A program made the position numbers and the translations under genes. Source: Brasilonema angustatum HA4187-MV1 (GTDB lineage Bacteria; Cyanobacteriota; Cyanobacteriia; Cyanobacteriales; Nostocaceae). Taken from it: a DNA stretch of 64,000 nucleotides. This document shows positions 1 through 8,955 of the stretch, one piece after another. The stretch spans positions 1 through 64,000 of the forward strand of contig JAHHGV010000028.1 of assembly GCA_019359695.1 (NCBI GenBank). Direction: 5' to 3'. Position 1 is the first letter of the stretch. The number at the start of each line of letters is the position of its first letter. The notes under the pieces were generated by a model, which searched no databases, was not told where the DNA came from, and saw only the letters and a list, made by a program, of their open reading frames with translations.

Positions 1-182
1 AGCGATATTTGAATCCTCATATAATTTATCTCGTTGCTACTATTAATCTCCATGTTACTTTTTCTTATTTTTTATATTTAATAGTACTGTTTCGTGATTG
101 TCTCGTCAGTTTCGCACCGCGAACTAGACTAAAGCAGAGCGATCACGCCCTTAAGTAGCTGTGCAAAATACGAATTACAAAT

Positions 183-881
183 TTACGCCTCAATCAGAGG
201 ATGATACTCATCTGGGTTGTCAAAGCCTGCAATCCAGGCAGCTGCTTGATGACAACTCCGCATGTGAGGGGGAACGCGTAGGATATGAGTGTGTCCTGTG
301 GAAGGGCAAGTGACTTTCAAGACCATAAGTGGTTCGTCATCCTCAAAAGGAATGTAGACAAGTTGACGTTCTCCACCAGCGTCTTTATCGCGATCGCGAA
401 CCAACCCTCCCACTTGCTGCAAAAATGTTTCGTATCCCAGACGCTCAATGAGCACGCGGCGCAACTCAACATTTTCTACATTCAGGATATCCTGCCCCGT
501 TATGGACTGCGATTCAAAGGCAATGCTATCGCTCACCTGCACGCCTCGCCAACGCAAAACGAAACCATGCCCCGCAGGCAAACTGGTAATCCCACTTCCA
601 GCCAACTCAATCCAATAAGTGACGTGGAGACCTTTGGGAAGGGTAGTCAGGTTCACACAGTCTCTAATATCTAAACTTTCACAACTGAGATTTTCAGGTA
701 GATTGTAAAGAGCAGACGCCCCATTTAAATCCAGATGATCCAAAACGCGCATACCATCCCATGCGCGATGCTCAACGATGAGTTTTCGAGCACGTTCCGC
801 CGATACAGGCTCGTTGCTTTCGTTTGGGCGCTGCTTAACTGGTTTATTAGGCACGCGTCCATTCGACATCATCTTGAGCAT
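183..881 (-). CDS. DUF6745-like protein with leucine-rich stretch
   Basis: 232-aa soluble protein. The N-terminal half (about residues 50-100) has a short leucine-rich pattern (LPENLSCESLDI..LTTLPKGL), and the C-terminal half has a conserved block ending HTHILRVPPHMRSCHQAAAW. The overall pattern matches what I remember of the DUF6745 proteins of cyanobacteria; biochemical function is unknown. It is read leftward and its ATG overlaps the stop of the preceding 113-aa gene by one base (TAATG), so the two are almost certainly translationally coupled. No signal peptide or membrane segment is seen. Family assignment is from memory of the motif; that it is a real gene is much surer than the family name. 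Confidence 0.75.
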   Translation of the reverse strand: MLKMMSNGRVPNKPVKQRPNESNEPVSAERARKLIVEHRAWDGMRVLDHLDLNGASALYNLPENLSCESLDIRDCVNLTTLPKGLHVTYWIELAGSGITSLPAGHGFVLRWRGVQVSDSIAFESQSITGQDILNVENVELRRVLIERLGYETFLQQVGGLVRDRDKDAGGERQLVYIPFEDDEPLMVLKVTCPSTGHTHILRVPPHMRSCHQAAAWIAGFDNPDEYHPLIEA

Positions 882-1222
882 TAGTCGGTTACCTCCACGT
901 AAGCATCAGGGCGGTATTCACGTTGTCTCCAAACGCGGTAAAGCCCTTGGGGTAATTCAATCGCCCGATGTTCTTCATGAATCAATGTGGCACTTGGTTC
1001 TTTAACCTCTAGAAAAAGGTTACTACCATGTACCCACAACTGAACAGCATTAGATTGCTGAATGCGATGGCTGTGTCCTGTGACTTCACCATGAGCCAGA
1101 GTAGCACCTATACGCCTTTGAGCACCAACTGGTAAGCCAGCAAATCGTTGAATCAGAACGTCGCCGTGTCTGTAGAGAACACCAGATTGGTTAGCTTGGG
1201 AGTTGTTACGGTTGTTCAACAT
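881..1222 (-). CDS. conserved hypothetical protein, partner of DUF6745-like gene
   Basis: 113-aa soluble protein with a distinctive stretch GDVLIQRFAGLP..HGEVTGHSHRI and a C-terminal RVWRQREYRPDAYVEV. No catalytic motif is recognised; the spaced His residues around positions 43-52 could bind metal, but this is only a suggestion. It is the first gene of a two-gene leftward unit, ending in a one-base stop/start overlap with the DUF6745-like gene. The start ATG at 1220-1222 is preceded on its own strand by AAGAGGAACATG, a good ribosome binding site. Function unknown. Confidence 0.7.
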   Translation of the reverse strand: MLNNRNNSQANQSGVLYRHGDVLIQRFAGLPVGAQRRIGATLAHGEVTGHSHRIQQSNAVQLWVHGSNLFLEVKEPSATLIHEEHRAIELPQGLYRVWRQREYRPDAYVEVTD

Positions 1223-1640
1223 GTTCCTCTTATAACATTTTTGTCAAAAATAAAGATTAGGATTTACACAGAAGTAACGTAATTGTGTCATTACGAGCGA
1301 TAGCTACGTAATCTCGAAGATGCTGGGATTGCTTCCCTATACTTCGTTTCGGTCGCGGCGGACATTATGGCACCTGCGTAAGTCGTGAAAATATTGAGAT
1401 TCGTGCACTGCTGTACTAGCTTGCCATCTACCCTGCGGGATATGATGTCAGCGATCTTTTCTATTATCTTTAGGACGTGAAAGACAGCTAGTTTTGGCGT
1501 GCATTTTGTGACTTACTACCTTGATGTTTCTTTATTTACGTCTAGCTTGAAAATAGGGAACGTTTAGCAGATCAAGAAGTATTTTCTATGTGATGTACGC
1601 AGTTCATGATGGCTACTTAAGTGTTATTTGAGAATTTGGT
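1223..1640. other. intergenic region with degenerate dispersed repeat
   Basis: 418 bases between divergent genes. Around 1290-1365 it holds a worn copy of the cattacgag...gattgcttccc type repeat, which is cleaner at 27770-27873. I see no coding potential and no clear promoter consensus; the promoters of both flanking units should lie here. Confidence 0.4.
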
Positions 1641-3236
1641 ATGAAACAAGTAGAAGCAGTCGTCGCGAATATTAACGACTTAAAAGATGGTGAAATGCAA
1701 CAGGTGTGTGTCGGCGAGACAGAAGTTTTGCTGAGCCGATTGGATGGAAAGTTTTATGCCGTCGGTGCACACTGTAGTCATTATAAAGCACCACTGGCAG
1801 AGGGGGTGTTGAGTGGGCATTATGTTGTTTGCCCTTGGCACAATGCCTGTTTTGATGTGACGAGTGGCGATCAAACAGAACCTCCTGGCTTGGATTCTTT
1901 AGCGTGCTATACGGTACGCATTGAAGGTGAAAACATCATTGTCAGCGTACCAGAGAAAACAACAGGGTTGCGATCGCCCGAAATGGCGCAATTCGACCCC
2001 AACGTTGATAAACGCACATTTGTTATTTTAGGAGCGGGGGCGGCTGGTTCTCATGCTGCAGAAGCTTTGCGAGTAGCTGGATATCAGGGGCGAATCGTCA
2101 TGATTACTCAGGAAGACAAGCTGCCCTATGATCGCACCAAGCTTAGTAAAGACTACTTAATTGGTGAGACATCCTCAGAGGAAATGCCGTTGCGATCGCC
2201 AGATTTCTACAAAGAACACGCAATTGAAGTGCTGTTTAATAAGCGAGTTGAGCAGGTGACAACGAGTGCGATCACCTTGAGTGATGGTGATTCGTTGACT
2301 TATGATGCCTTGCTGGTAGCAACAGGAGGAAAGCCAGTAAGCCTCGATATTCCAGGTGCAGACTTGCAGAACATTTTCACATTACGTAGTTTTGATGATA
2401 CCAATCGCGCTTTGGCACTCACCGAGCAAAAAAAACAGGTGGTAGTGATTGGTTCGAGTTTTATCGGTATGGAAATGGCAGCGGGACTGAGTCAGCGAGG
2501 CTCACAAGTAACCGTTGTTTCGCCCGATTCTGTACCTTTTGAGAAAATCTTGGGCGAGCAAATTGGCAAGCAATTTCAGCAGGTTCATCAGGAGAATGGC
2601 GTTTCCTTTAAATTGGGTAGGAAAGCGGTTCGATTTGAAGGTAGTAGCAAAGTAGAAGCCGTAATATTAGATAATGGCGATCGCTTAACAGCCGATATAG
2701 TTATTGTGGGAATTGGCGTACAGCCAGCAACAGAGTTTCTTGAGGGTGTTAATTTGCATTCCAAAGATAAGAGTGTTGTTGTTGATGAATACTTGCGTGC
2801 GGCTGAGGGCATTTACGCTGCAGGTGATATTGCTCGTTATCCCGACTGGCGTACAGGAGAACCAATTCGCGTTGAACATTGGCGAGTTGCGGCAGAGCAA
2901 GGGCGGATTGCAGCTCATAACATGGCAGGAAAAGCAGTCAAATTTAAAGGACTTCCTATTTTCTGGACGATGCAATTCAAATTTCCCTTGCGCTACGTTG
3001 GACATGCTGAAAGTTGGGATGAGATGATTGTGGATGGCGATCTGCAAAAACAGGAATTTATTGCTTGCTATGTGAAAAATAATCAAGTATTGGCAGTTGC
3101 AACCAGCCATAAGGATACCGAAACAGCGGCTATTTTTGAACTGATGCGCTCCAACCAAATGCCAACACTCGATGAATTACGCAGCGGTGCAGTTGATTTC
3201 GTTCAGAGACAGCGTCAAGTTAACAGCAAGTCCTAG
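1641..3236 (+). CDS. Rieske domain-FAD/NAD oxidoreductase (AIF3/rubredoxin-reductase-like)
   Basis: 531 aa. The N-terminal ~105 residues are a Rieske [2Fe-2S] domain with the two Cys-His pairs CSHYKAPL and CPWHNACF. After a short linker comes a pyridine-nucleotide-disulfide-type flavoprotein: FAD-binding VILGAGAAGSHAAEALR near residue 129, NAD-binding VVVIGSSFIGMEMAAGL near 270, and the second FAD motif IYAAGDIARYP near 390. This architecture is known from AIFL/AIFM3-type reductases that pass electrons from NAD(P)H to ferredoxins or oxygenases. It is cytoplasmic, with no signal peptide. It converges on a P450 gene 80 bases downstream, so it could reduce that enzyme, but this is inference. Start ATG 1641 gives the full Rieske domain. 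Confidence 0.9.
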   Translation: MKQVEAVVANINDLKDGEMQQVCVGETEVLLSRLDGKFYAVGAHCSHYKAPLAEGVLSGHYVVCPWHNACFDVTSGDQTEPPGLDSLACYTVRIEGENIIVSVPEKTTGLRSPEMAQFDPNVDKRTFVILGAGAAGSHAAEALRVAGYQGRIVMITQEDKLPYDRTKLSKDYLIGETSSEEMPLRSPDFYKEHAIEVLFNKRVEQVTTSAITLSDGDSLTYDALLVATGGKPVSLDIPGADLQNIFTLRSFDDTNRALALTEQKKQVVVIGSSFIGMEMAAGLSQRGSQVTVVSPDSVPFEKILGEQIGKQFQQVHQENGVSFKLGRKAVRFEGSSKVEAVILDNGDRLTADIVIVGIGVQPATEFLEGVNLHSKDKSVVVDEYLRAAEGIYAAGDIARYPDWRTGEPIRVEHWRVAAEQGRIAAHNMAGKAVKFKGLPIFWTMQFKFPLRYVGHAESWDEMIVDGDLQKQEFIACYVKNNQVLAVATSHKDTETAAIFELMRSNQMPTLDELRSGAVDFVQRQRQVNSKS

Positions 3237-3316
3237 GCTGTCGGAAGACCATGCACGGCAGTGGCATCTCAATCTATTGATGGGGTTCCCGTATTTCTTT
3301 ATAGAAAGCTTGACCC

Positions 3317-4891
3317 CTACTTCCTCAACCGAAAACGCACCGGCATTCTGTCGGATGGATAAATCAAAAGGTTCTGCTGTAAATGTTCCACAGATGAACG
3401 ACCGTTAACTAACTCCCAGTCGAAGTAGCGCAACAATAATGCCAGCATCACCGTTGCTTCTAGCATTGACAGATGCTCTCCCAAGCAACGATGATAACCT
3501 GAGCCAAAGTCTATCATTGGAAGTAAACTACTTTCCTTACTCTTGTCTAACCAACGCTCCGGCAAAAATTCCTCACTCTGAGGATAGACCGATGGATCTC
3601 GTCCAGCAGCAAGCATTGACCAAAATACATGCGTACCACGAGGAATAAGCTTACCTTCAATAACAATGTCACGTTGAGCTTCCAATGAAGTCGAGCCGGA
3701 GGCAACTGAATAAAGGCGCAAAGTCTCCTTGATAATAGCGCGAACGTAAGCCAATTCTTTTAGGGTTTCTGTATTAATGCCACCTCGACTTTGGCAAGCT
3801 TGGTCTACGACAGCCTGTGCCTGCTGAAAAACCCTTTGATTCAAGGTTAACTCTGCTACGGCAAAGGATAAAGTATGAGCTGTGGTGTCAGTACCAGCTA
3901 TTAACAATTCTATAGTTTCTGCTATGAGTGATTCCCGATTGTATTTCGGTTCTTTGGCGGCTATTTTCACTAACATTGATTCTTGAAACAAAGGACTTAC
4001 CTGTGGTAGCTCGGTTTTGTTTTGTTCTCTCATCTGTAAAGCTAAGTCTACTCTGGGAGTAATAAACTCCTCTAAAAATCGCCTTGCTGCCCAATAATCT
4101 CGTGAATTTTTAGTTGGCAAATATTTCATCCATCTCTTCTCGCCAGTAGCTACCCGTAGGAAGCGATAGCCTACAACAGACATTGCCTCGTATACCTTGA
4201 GAACTTCGAGGGGTGGTCCTTCATGACTAGTGCTCTTTTTATCTACAGGAATCCCCAGTACTAAACAGCAAATCACCCTCATCGTCAGTTCTACAAACAG
4301 AGGATCTACCTGAACTTCTTTTGGTGGAGCGGTTTCTTTAAGTGTGTCGATGACTTGTTCGCAAGCTTGGCTAATAATCTCAACATATTTGAACAGACCG
4401 CTAGAACTAAATTCGGGGTTCCAAGCCTTGCGTCGCCACTGCCACTCAGTCCCGTTTTGACCGAGAAGAATCGGCCCACTGATATCGTTCCAAGCTTTGC
4501 TCGCTCTCTGGGATCTAACTAGGCTACCGTCTCTCATCCCATTTACAATAGTGTCTTCAATAACTTTTGGCTTACTCAAAACCAGAACTGGATTGCCAGT
4601 CCAGAGAACATACATTAGTCCTAGCTGCTGGCTCCAATCAAACAATAATTGGAAGTATTTCTTCTGTTTTACTGCTGCTAATACTTGAGGGACATTTCCT
4701 AACAGCCAGTGTCTGGGAGGAGAGGGAAGCGAGTTTAGAGATTTGTAAGTGTTGTTTTGTTTCCACCAGCGCCAGCCAAATATGACCGCTATGCTAGTAA
4801 CGCCTAAGACTGTAACTAAATATGGAGATGAGTCAGAAAAAGCAATCTGAGCAGCAATCTTTTGGAACATGAATCCGCCTTTGTCTAACAA
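3317..4891 (-). CDS. cytochrome P450, membrane-anchored type
   Basis: 524 aa, long for a bacterial P450. It has an N-terminal hydrophobic anchor (about residues 22-42) followed by a proline-rich hinge (LPSPPRHWLLGNVP), like microsomal P450s. Diagnostic motifs are the I-helix oxygen-activation motif AGTDTT, the K-helix ETLRLYS (ExxR), PERWLD, and the heme-binding loop FGSGYHRCLGEHL with the cysteine ligand. Probably a monooxygenase at the cytoplasmic membrane or thylakoid; substrate unknown. It is transcribed toward the Rieske-FAD protein. A distinct soluble P450 lies just upstream, so the two are not tandem duplicates. The ATG at 4889-4891 keeps the whole anchor. Confidence 0.92.
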   Translation of the reverse strand: MLDKGGFMFQKIAAQIAFSDSSPYLVTVLGVTSIAVIFGWRWWKQNNTYKSLNSLPSPPRHWLLGNVPQVLAAVKQKKYFQLLFDWSQQLGLMYVLWTGNPVLVLSKPKVIEDTIVNGMRDGSLVRSQRASKAWNDISGPILLGQNGTEWQWRRKAWNPEFSSSGLFKYVEIISQACEQVIDTLKETAPPKEVQVDPLFVELTMRVICCLVLGIPVDKKSTSHEGPPLEVLKVYEAMSVVGYRFLRVATGEKRWMKYLPTKNSRDYWAARRFLEEFITPRVDLALQMREQNKTELPQVSPLFQESMLVKIAAKEPKYNRESLIAETIELLIAGTDTTAHTLSFAVAELTLNQRVFQQAQAVVDQACQSRGGINTETLKELAYVRAIIKETLRLYSVASGSTSLEAQRDIVIEGKLIPRGTHVFWSMLAAGRDPSVYPQSEEFLPERWLDKSKESSLLPMIDFGSGYHRCLGEHLSMLEATVMLALLLRYFDWELVNGRSSVEHLQQNLLIYPSDRMPVRFRLRK

Positions 4892-5082
4892 AAACTTCAG
4901 ATTATCCAGATACTAGCGTATTGTTTCGGTGATTCGTTGATGCAATTTTCATGCGAAAATAGACGTTTTGAGAACTCATGGTGCTTCAATATCCACTTGC
5001 TGAAGAGATGCTCCCTTTGTTCGCGGCACTTTTGGCTGTTGGTAGTGAGCGGGACATAGTAGTCCCCATCGACTCTACCAGA

Positions 5083-5194
5083 AGCGCTTGTCACTCTGTC
5101 CTGAATGAATGAACTTGTTAAAATCCTTTGAATCTAAGCTAATTTTCCAAAAGCCTTCAAGAGGTGACAAAGATGGTTGAGTGTCGCCTACTAA
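5083..5194 (-). pseudogene. duplicated 3' fragment of the 155-aa gene at 8399-8866
   Basis: 112 bases nearly identical (about five substitutions and a 3-base indel) to 8422-8536, in the same orientation. 8422-8536 is the C-terminal coding part of a secreted hypothetical gene. In this copy the reading continues DKRFW and then stops, whereas the 8.4-kb copy runs on into a different tail. This copy may therefore be the original 3' end, cut off when the P450/AKR/TetR cassette entered. The rest of the 345-base gap 4892-5236 shows no convincing gene. Confidence 0.75.
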
Positions 5195-5236
5195 TAGCGT
5201 TTCGACGAGAATCCTGAGATTTACGTCCTCATTTGA

Positions 5237-6379
5237 CTAGAACAATACAGGTAGAGATTTGAACCCATGCAGATCAAAAACGGGGGAAACTCGTTCCAGC
5301 GTGGCAGTTGGATCAACGCGCAAATTTGGCAACCGCTCTAACACGGCACGTAGTCCGATCGCGGCTTCCAGTCTAGCCAGGGGCGCACCCAAGCAAAAGT
5401 GAATGCCGTTGCCAAACGCGACGTGTTCATTCGGATCGCGATCAATCACAAACTCATCTGCCCGCTCGAACTTGGTTTCATCCCGGTTTGCCGATCCAAC
5501 GCAGAGGTTCACCAGTTGTCCGGCTGGAATGGTTTGATCGCCAACTTGAGTATCCACTTTCGTGAAACGAAAAATGCTTTGGACGGGTGAACGGTAGCGC
5601 AGCACTTCCTCGATCGCTGAGTGCAGCAAAGCAGGTTCGTTTTGCAGACGCTTGTAGGCGGATGGAGACTCGTGCAGGCAAACGATCGCATTCGCCAGCA
5701 TGTTTGTCGTCGTTTCGTTACCCGCCACTAACAAGACAATGCAGAAATCGACTAGCTCTTGAGCCGAGAGCGTTTCACCATCTTCGTGTGCCGCAATCAA
5801 ATCACTCACTAAATCATTACTAGGCTTGCCACTCCGCTGTTGAATCAATTCACGGAAATAGTCTCCAAGTTCCCGAGATGCTGTTAAATCCTTGTTTACG
5901 ACTCCATCCGACCAGTGTTTGAAATCGGCGTGACGCTCGATTGGCACACCAAGAATCTCGGCAATCACAACCACAGGTAGGGGAACAGCAAAGTCACGAA
6001 CGAAGTCCATCTGACCCTGATCTTGGACGCGATCGAGCAACTTATCGACAATCAGTCTCATGCGTGGTGCCAGTGCTTCAACTCGGCGGGCTGTAAAGAC
6101 TTTAGCAACTAGAGTACGGAGCGATCGGTGCTTGGGTGGATCGACAAGGTTGAGGCTTTGGGTAAAATCAGTTTGCTCTGGTGGCTGCGGCACTTTAGAC
6201 GAGAACATCTGCCAGTTGGCAAACACCTGTTTGACATTCTCATAGCGAAATACGAACCAAGTTTGCTGCTCGGCATCGTAGAACACGGGCGCTTCACGGC
6301 GCATTTTGGCATACCAGGGAAGTGTATCATCGAAGAGGGCAGAGTTTGATGTTGATCTTGATGGTTGATTGGCTTGCAT
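5237..6379 (-). CDS. soluble bacterial cytochrome P450
   Basis: 380 aa from the ATG at 6377-6379, which has AAGGAA seven bases upstream; an in-frame upstream extension to 6454 is less likely. Motifs: I-helix LLVAGNETTTNML, K-helix EEVLRYRSPVQ, heme loop FGNGIHFCLGAPLAR. Size and motifs are those of class I soluble P450s that need separate ferredoxin and reductase partners; none is encoded next to it. It is followed upstream on the same strand by an aldo/keto reductase and a TetR regulator. The three form a cassette whose codon use looks more GC-rich than the neighbours (visual impression), between two ~112-bp direct repeats. Horizontal acquisition is likely. Substrate unknown. Confidence 0.92.
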   Translation of the reverse strand: MQANQPSRSTSNSALFDDTLPWYAKMRREAPVFYDAEQQTWFVFRYENVKQVFANWQMFSSKVPQPPEQTDFTQSLNLVDPPKHRSLRTLVAKVFTARRVEALAPRMRLIVDKLLDRVQDQGQMDFVRDFAVPLPVVVIAEILGVPIERHADFKHWSDGVVNKDLTASRELGDYFRELIQQRSGKPSNDLVSDLIAAHEDGETLSAQELVDFCIVLLVAGNETTTNMLANAIVCLHESPSAYKRLQNEPALLHSAIEEVLRYRSPVQSIFRFTKVDTQVGDQTIPAGQLVNLCVGSANRDETKFERADEFVIDRDPNEHVAFGNGIHFCLGAPLARLEAAIGLRAVLERLPNLRVDPTATLERVSPVFDLHGFKSLPVLF

Positions 6380-6478
6380 ATTAAAGTTCCTTGTGTGTGA
6401 ACAATTGATTTTGAACAAAAAAATTGCAGGTTGAACCGGATCACTCTCCGTCATCTTTCACAAAGGCCTGACTCGAAT

Positions 6479-7531
6479 CTAGCGGCGTTCGACAGATACT
6501 CCTCCAAAAATGCCTACTCTCCCCGCCGGATGGTCAAGAACCCTATGAGGAAAACCCATATCGACCGCGCTCACGGCGTCAAGCCTTTGAAGGTGTTCAT
6601 CTGACAGCGTTGTGTCCAAAACCTCCAAATTGGTTTTAAGCTGCGCGCTTTTGCTTGCGCCTAGCAAAATTGATGTGACGGCTGGCTTTGATCGCAGCCA
6701 CGCAAGAGCGACAACTGCGGCTGGCTTGTTGATTTCACTAGCGATCTTCTTAACTTCGTCCACGGTGTTCAAAATCTGCTCATTGATCACGCCTAAGCCG
6801 GTAATCAAAGCTTTTCTTCCTCCTCCGGCCACCGATTCAATGGCGCTGCTGGACTTCAATTCCTCCCTGGAATACTTTCCGGCTAAAAGACCGTTGGCGA
6901 GGGGCGACCAGACGACCAGCCCAAGCCCCATTTCCTTCGCCATCGGAATTAGCTCTCGTTCGGTTGTTCTCTCAACAAGGCTGTATTCGCTTTGGAGAGC
7001 GATCAGCGGTGACCATCCCCGTAAGTCAGCAATCGTCTGCATCCGTGAAATCTGCCAGGCGGTCGTATCGGAAATGCCGACATAGAGGACTTTGCCCGCG
7101 CGAACCAGGTCGTCCATGCCACGAAGGATTTCCTCCACAGGCGTTGTGTTATCCCAAGTGTGGAGGTAGAGAAGGTCGATGTAATCGGTCTTCATGCGGG
7201 ACAAGCTCTGCTCGACCGATTGAACCATGTTCTTTCTGTGGTTACCACCTGCGTTCGGATCGCCGTTGTGGGTGTTTTGAGTGTATTTGGTAGAGAGAAC
7301 AATCCTCTCGCGCCGTTCGCCGAGAAACTCGCCCAAGAATTTCTCCGAGCTTCCGTTCGTATAGCCGCTGGCCGTATCGACGAAATTGCCACCGCGCTCA
7401 AGATACATATCCAGCATGTTGCGCGCTTCATCGGGCGCGGCACCCCATCCCCAATCCGTTCCGAATGTCATCGTTCCGAGAGCGAGTTCCGAAACCCGCA
7501 GCCCGCTTTTTCCGAGTAAATAGTATTTCAT
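6479..7531 (-). CDS. aldo/keto reductase
   Basis: 350-aa NAD(P)H-dependent oxidoreductase of the AKR superfamily. The catalytic tetrad is visible: Asp and Tyr in GGNFVDTASGYTNG, Lys in IVLSTKY, His in DLLYLHTWD; the late LLGASKSAQLKTNLE block is the cofactor-phosphate region. The start ATG at 7529-7531 has AAGGA five bases upstream. It lies about 100 bases upstream of the P450 on the same strand and downstream of a TetR gene, so P450 plus reductase plausibly act on one xenobiotic or metabolite under TetR control. GC-rich codon use suggests transfer from a non-cyanobacterial source. Confidence 0.92.
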   Translation of the reverse strand: MKYYLLGKSGLRVSELALGTMTFGTDWGWGAAPDEARNMLDMYLERGGNFVDTASGYTNGSSEKFLGEFLGERRERIVLSTKYTQNTHNGDPNAGGNHRKNMVQSVEQSLSRMKTDYIDLLYLHTWDNTTPVEEILRGMDDLVRAGKVLYVGISDTTAWQISRMQTIADLRGWSPLIALQSEYSLVERTTERELIPMAKEMGLGLVVWSPLANGLLAGKYSREELKSSSAIESVAGGGRKALITGLGVINEQILNTVDEVKKIASEINKPAAVVALAWLRSKPAVTSILLGASKSAQLKTNLEVLDTTLSDEHLQRLDAVSAVDMGFPHRVLDHPAGRVGIFGGVSVERR

Positions 7532-7587
7532 GATGTCCTTCTATGCGATTTGTTGTGGTTCATTCATTTCTCATGGATGCCAATCGG

Positions 7588-8121
7588 TTAAACAAAGCGT
7601 TGAACTAGCAGTTCCACCCGGCGCTGAAGCGCCGCTGGCGTTGGCATGTCCCCTTGGAGACCGTCGATAGCGAGTAGAAACAATTCAGCCAAATCCTTGT
7701 CCTCCAAGATCGTTTGAACGCTTTCTAGCATCACCTTTTGATATCTCGCCTCGACGTCAGGATCGAGGCGCGCACACACGTCGTAGAACTCGGCCGCCAT
7801 AGGCGCGCCCGCCATTTCGACCCACGGTTCGAGCAGCATCACCTCGCACACCTTGAAAAGGCGCTCGAACTTGCTTCCCGCACCAGTAGCGGCTTGCTGA
7901 GCCGTCGGATAACGCGCCTCAAGCCAATCCTCGAAGACACCAATGAAAATGCCTTCCTTATCCTTGAACATTCGATAGATAAGCGTGCGCGAGATATTCG
8001 CCCGCTTCGCAATGTCGTCAAGCGATGTTTTGCCGTAGCCGAAATTGAGGAAACACCAGCGCGCCGCTTGCAAAATGCTAGCCCGGCGCTCCGCTGCCGC
8101 TTGTTTTGATCGTGTTGACAT
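7588..8121 (-). CDS. TetR/AcrR family transcriptional regulator
   Basis: 177 aa from the ATG at 8119-8121 (an upstream in-frame extension reaches 8157). The N-terminal helix-turn-helix is typical: ILQAARWCFLNFGYGKTSLDDIAKRANISRTLIYRMFKDKEGIF. The C-terminal half is the variable ligand-binding domain. It heads the leftward TetR-AKR-P450 cassette and is the obvious candidate to control it. A promoter-like TTGACA with an inverted repeat (tgacaa/ttgtca) lies directly upstream. Codon use is GC-rich like the AKR gene. Inducer unknown. Confidence 0.9.
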   Translation of the reverse strand: MSTRSKQAAAERRASILQAARWCFLNFGYGKTSLDDIAKRANISRTLIYRMFKDKEGIFIGVFEDWLEARYPTAQQAATGAGSKFERLFKVCEVMLLEPWVEMAGAPMAAEFYDVCARLDPDVEARYQKVMLESVQTILEDKDLAELFLLAIDGLQGDMPTPAALQRRVELLVQRFV

Positions 8122-8132
8122 AGAAAATATTG

Positions 8133-8157
8133 TGACAATTTTTGTTTTTTTTGTCAA
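8133..8157 (-). promoter_or_regulatory. candidate promoter/operator of the TetR-AKR-P450 cassette
   Basis: On the minus strand TTGACA is followed after 17 bases by CACAAT, ending about seven bases before the TetR ATG at 8121; if used, the transcript would be nearly leaderless. The same segment holds the inverted repeat tgacaa (8133-8138) and ttgtca (8151-8156), a plausible autorepressor site. This is prediction from sequence only. Confidence 0.4.
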
Positions 8158-8398
8158 CTTCTTCTCAATGAAACGCTTTTGATGTCGTCGAGTGAACTGT
8201 TGCCAACAGGCTCAACCTCCGTTGCATCAACACTTTAAGAATGGAATAGTCGATGATTTCTTGGTATCCGCTCGTAAGGATTCAGGTCTGGGGGAGCCAA
8301 TTAAAATCGAAACACTAGCTTTAGCACAGTTGGTAAAGCGCCCAATAGAAATAGTTGAGTATCATCGCCACACATGTGTATGTAGCAGTTATTGCAAG

Positions 8399-8866
8399 TT
8401 AAATGCGTGACAGCTTATTAGAGCGCTTGTCACTCTGCCCTGAATTGATGAACTTGTTTAAATCCTTTGAATCTAAGCTAATTTTCCAAAAGCCTTCAAG
8501 AGGAGGTGACGAAGATGGTTGAGTGTCGCCTACTAAACTATTGTCAGGAATCAAGCCAATACTGAATGCCCTATTCAGAAAAATGTGTCCGAGTTTTCCA
8601 AAACCAGAAATGTTGCTCGGGTCAGTTATAACCTTCTGCGACAACTGTATAGTAGTTTCGTATCCACCATCAAAGTAGATTGTCGCTCGATTCTGTTTAA
8701 AGCGTACCTGAACGTCGTAAACTCCACCAGTTGCACGATAGTAAGCTTTGGCTGCTAGCTTTGTGCCATCAATATTTTTCCCCTGATACTCAACTGCCAT
8801 AACAGGTGGCGTCAGCAAAAACAGGGTAGATAAGACTAGCCCTAAGACTTTCATGACTTTGACCAT
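8399..8866 (-). CDS. secreted hypothetical protein, 3' end rearranged
   Basis: 155 aa with a clear signal peptide (KVLGLVLSTLFLLTPPVMA, cleavage near residue 24), so it is exported. The rest has no motif I recognise; a PSSSPPLEGFW segment occurs near the C-terminus. Positions 8422-8536 of its 3' end are duplicated at 5083-5194. The last residues (SNKLSRI) lie outside the duplicated block and may come from sequence that arrived with the inserted cassette, so the C-terminus may not be native. The start could also be the second Met (MKVLG). Function unknown. Confidence 0.65.
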   Translation of the reverse strand: MVKVMKVLGLVLSTLFLLTPPVMAVEYQGKNIDGTKLAAKAYYRATGGVYDVQVRFKQNRATIYFDGGYETTIQLSQKVITDPSNISGFGKLGHIFLNRAFSIGLIPDNSLVGDTQPSSSPPLEGFWKISLDSKDLNKFINSGQSDKRSNKLSRI

Positions 8867-8955
8867 GCGTAACTATCGAGCTATATTCCTAGGATAACGC
8901 TGTACTAAGCCAAAAATACTATTTTTTCGGTAAAGCGCATTTTTTTGTATTTTTG

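Noticed and set aside
4897-5094. 65-aa leftward ORF
   Set aside because: No start signal or composition support, and it partly overlaps the duplicated gene fragment.
8192-8410. 72-aa plus-strand ORF
   Set aside because: No similarity or ribosome site that I can support; it overlaps the end of the gene at 8399.
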